A stretch of DNA of 64,000 nucleotides from Candidatus Symbiopectobacterium sp. 'North America' (GTDB lineage Bacteria > Pseudomonadota > Gammaproteobacteria > Enterobacterales > Enterobacteriaceae). A program made the position numbers and the translations under genes. Of this stretch, positions 63,156-64,000 are shown piece after piece. The notes under the pieces are model-generated. The model searched no databases and had not been told where the DNA came from. It saw nothing but the letters and a program-made list of their open reading frames with translations. The stretch spans positions 1-64,000 of the forward strand of contig NZ_PEHF01000020.1 of NCBI RefSeq assembly GCF_015762685.1, in the 5' to 3' direction. Position 1 is the first letter of the stretch; each line of letters begins with the position of its first letter.

Positions 63156-64000
63156 TCAGTACGCTGATTGGTGAACTCCAACCGCACGACCTGAGGGATC
63201 GCCCATCTTTTTGAAGGACTCGTCCCATTCGATCGCTTTTGCCGAAGAACAGGCAACAGAAGGGCCTCCAGGCACGCATTCTGCGGCGCTTGGTACCGGG
63301 AACAGCTCTTCGAAGATTTCACGGTACAGGTAGCCTTCTTTGGAGGTCGGCGTGTTGTACGGGAAACGGAAGTGGGCGGTTTCCAGTTGCTGGTCAGAAA
63401 CCTGTTTTGCCGCCACCTCTTTCAACGTGTCGATCCAGCTATACCCCACGCCATCAGAGAACTGCTCTTTCTGACGCCAGGCGACGCTGTGTGGCAGGTA
63501 AGATTCAAAACATTCACGCAGAATGTGTTTCTCCATTTTCCCGTTGACGCACATTTTGTCCTGAGGGTTGATGCGCATTGCCACATCCAGGAATTTTTTA
63601 TCCAGGAACGGCACATGCGCTTCCACGCCCCAGGCAGACATGGCCTTGTTGGCACGCGCGCAATCGTATTGGTGCAGCGCGAGCAGTTTACGTACCGTTT
63701 CTTCGTGCAGCTCTTTGGCGTTAGGCGCTTTGTGGAAGTATAGGTAACCACCGAACACTTCATCAGAGCCTTCACCGGACAGCACCATTTTGATGCCCAT
63801 CGCTTTGATTTTACGTGACATCAGATACATCGGGGTAGACGCACGAATGGTGGTTACGTCATAGGTTTCGATGTGATAAATCACATCGCGAATGGCATCC
63901 AGCCCTTCTTGCACGGTGAAATGAATTTCGTGGTGCACGGTGCCCAAATGATCGGCCACTTCTTGCGCGGCCTTCAGATCCGGTGCACCTTCCAGGCCAA
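63156..64000 (-). CDS. asnB: asparagine synthase (glutamine-hydrolysing) AsnB, C-terminal part
   Basis: The C-terminal 280 or so residues of the synthetase domain; the start lies beyond the right edge. The ATP-pyrophosphatase/synthetase stretch includes VLSGEGSDEVFGGYLYFHKAP, and SAWGVEAHVPFLDKKFLDVAM is the Asp-activating region. The end reads PSGRAVGVHQSAY. Close to E. coli AsnB and in the same place next to the tRNA cluster. No lesion is visible in this part. Confidence 0.95.
   Translation of the reverse strand, partial: GLEGAPDLKAAQEVADHLGTVHHEIHFTVQEGLDAIRDVIYHIETYDVTTIRASTPMYLMSRKIKAMGIKMVLSGEGSDEVFGGYLYFHKAPNAKELHEETVRKLLALHQYDCARANKAMSAWGVEAHVPFLDKKFLDVAMRINPQDKMCVNGKMEKHILRECFESYLPHSVAWRQKEQFSDGVGYSWIDTLKEVAAKQVSDQQLETAHFRFPYNTPTSKEGYLYREIFEELFPVPSAAECVPGGPSVACSSAKAIEWDESFKKMGDPSGRAVGVHQSAY

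Overview
The window is chromosomal DNA from a gamma-proteobacterium of the order Enterobacterales. Core proteins (SpeG, Upp, LipA, LeuS, MiaB, AsnB, DacA) are close to their Escherichia coli forms in length and sequence. The 'cgtcatacttcaagt...' intergenic repeats and the gene content suggest Pectobacteriaceae or a neighbouring family; that placement is an inference. There are no rRNA genes, prophage, CRISPR array or recognisable insertion sequence.

Layout. 0.2-4.2 kb: speG, then a Fur-type iron-siderophore uptake pair (binding protein and TonB receptor), both broken. 4.4-21.3 kb: housekeeping genes in an order resembling the E. coli 56-min region: purMN, upp-uraA, hda, arsC, bepA, bcp, gcvR, dapA-bamC, purC, a YeaL-type protein, tmcA, a LOG-family gene, a Nudix gene and ypfH. 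21.7-30.2 kb: accessory DNA with a chemoreceptor and a LysR-controlled catabolic operon (CitMHS transporter, AtuA-like protein, small AtuA-like protein, AtoD, AtoA, thiolase). 30.3-34.6 kb: ypfN, an M15 peptidase, dapE, yffB, the 20-residue ypfM, a racemase, cspE and crcB. 35-64 kb: the equivalent of the E. coli 14-min region: tatE, lipA, lipB, ybeD, dacA, rlpA, mrdB, mrdA, rlmH, rsfS, nadD, holA, lptE, leuS, ybeL, gltIJKL, lnt, corC, ybeY, ybeZ, miaB, ubiF, an EmrE-like pump, a five-tRNA cluster and asnB (cut by the window end).

The outstanding property is gene decay. Seventeen protein genes carry nonsense codons, frameshifts or internal deletions: TonB receptor, siderophore-binding protein, uraA, Sel1 protein, gcvR, tmcA, Nudix, chemoreceptor, thiolase, atuA-like, citMHS, lysR, racemase, rlmH, gltK, gltI and ybeZ. 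Genes for envelope synthesis, replication, lipoate, purines, lysine/DAP and tRNA charging are intact. This looks like a lineage recently moved to a restricted or host-associated niche, losing transport, sensing, regulation and RNA-modification genes by small mutations before mobile-element spread or large deletions.

Two RNA observations stand out. One elongator tRNA-Met copy has its wobble C34 changed to A (anticodon AAT), and tmcA, whose product acetylates exactly that C34, is frameshifted in the same window. The gltI-gltJ spacer keeps the architecture of the SroC small RNA (C/A-rich tract and a strong intrinsic terminator) although gltI and gltK are dead. A further unassigned small-RNA candidate lies downstream of the EmrE-like gene.
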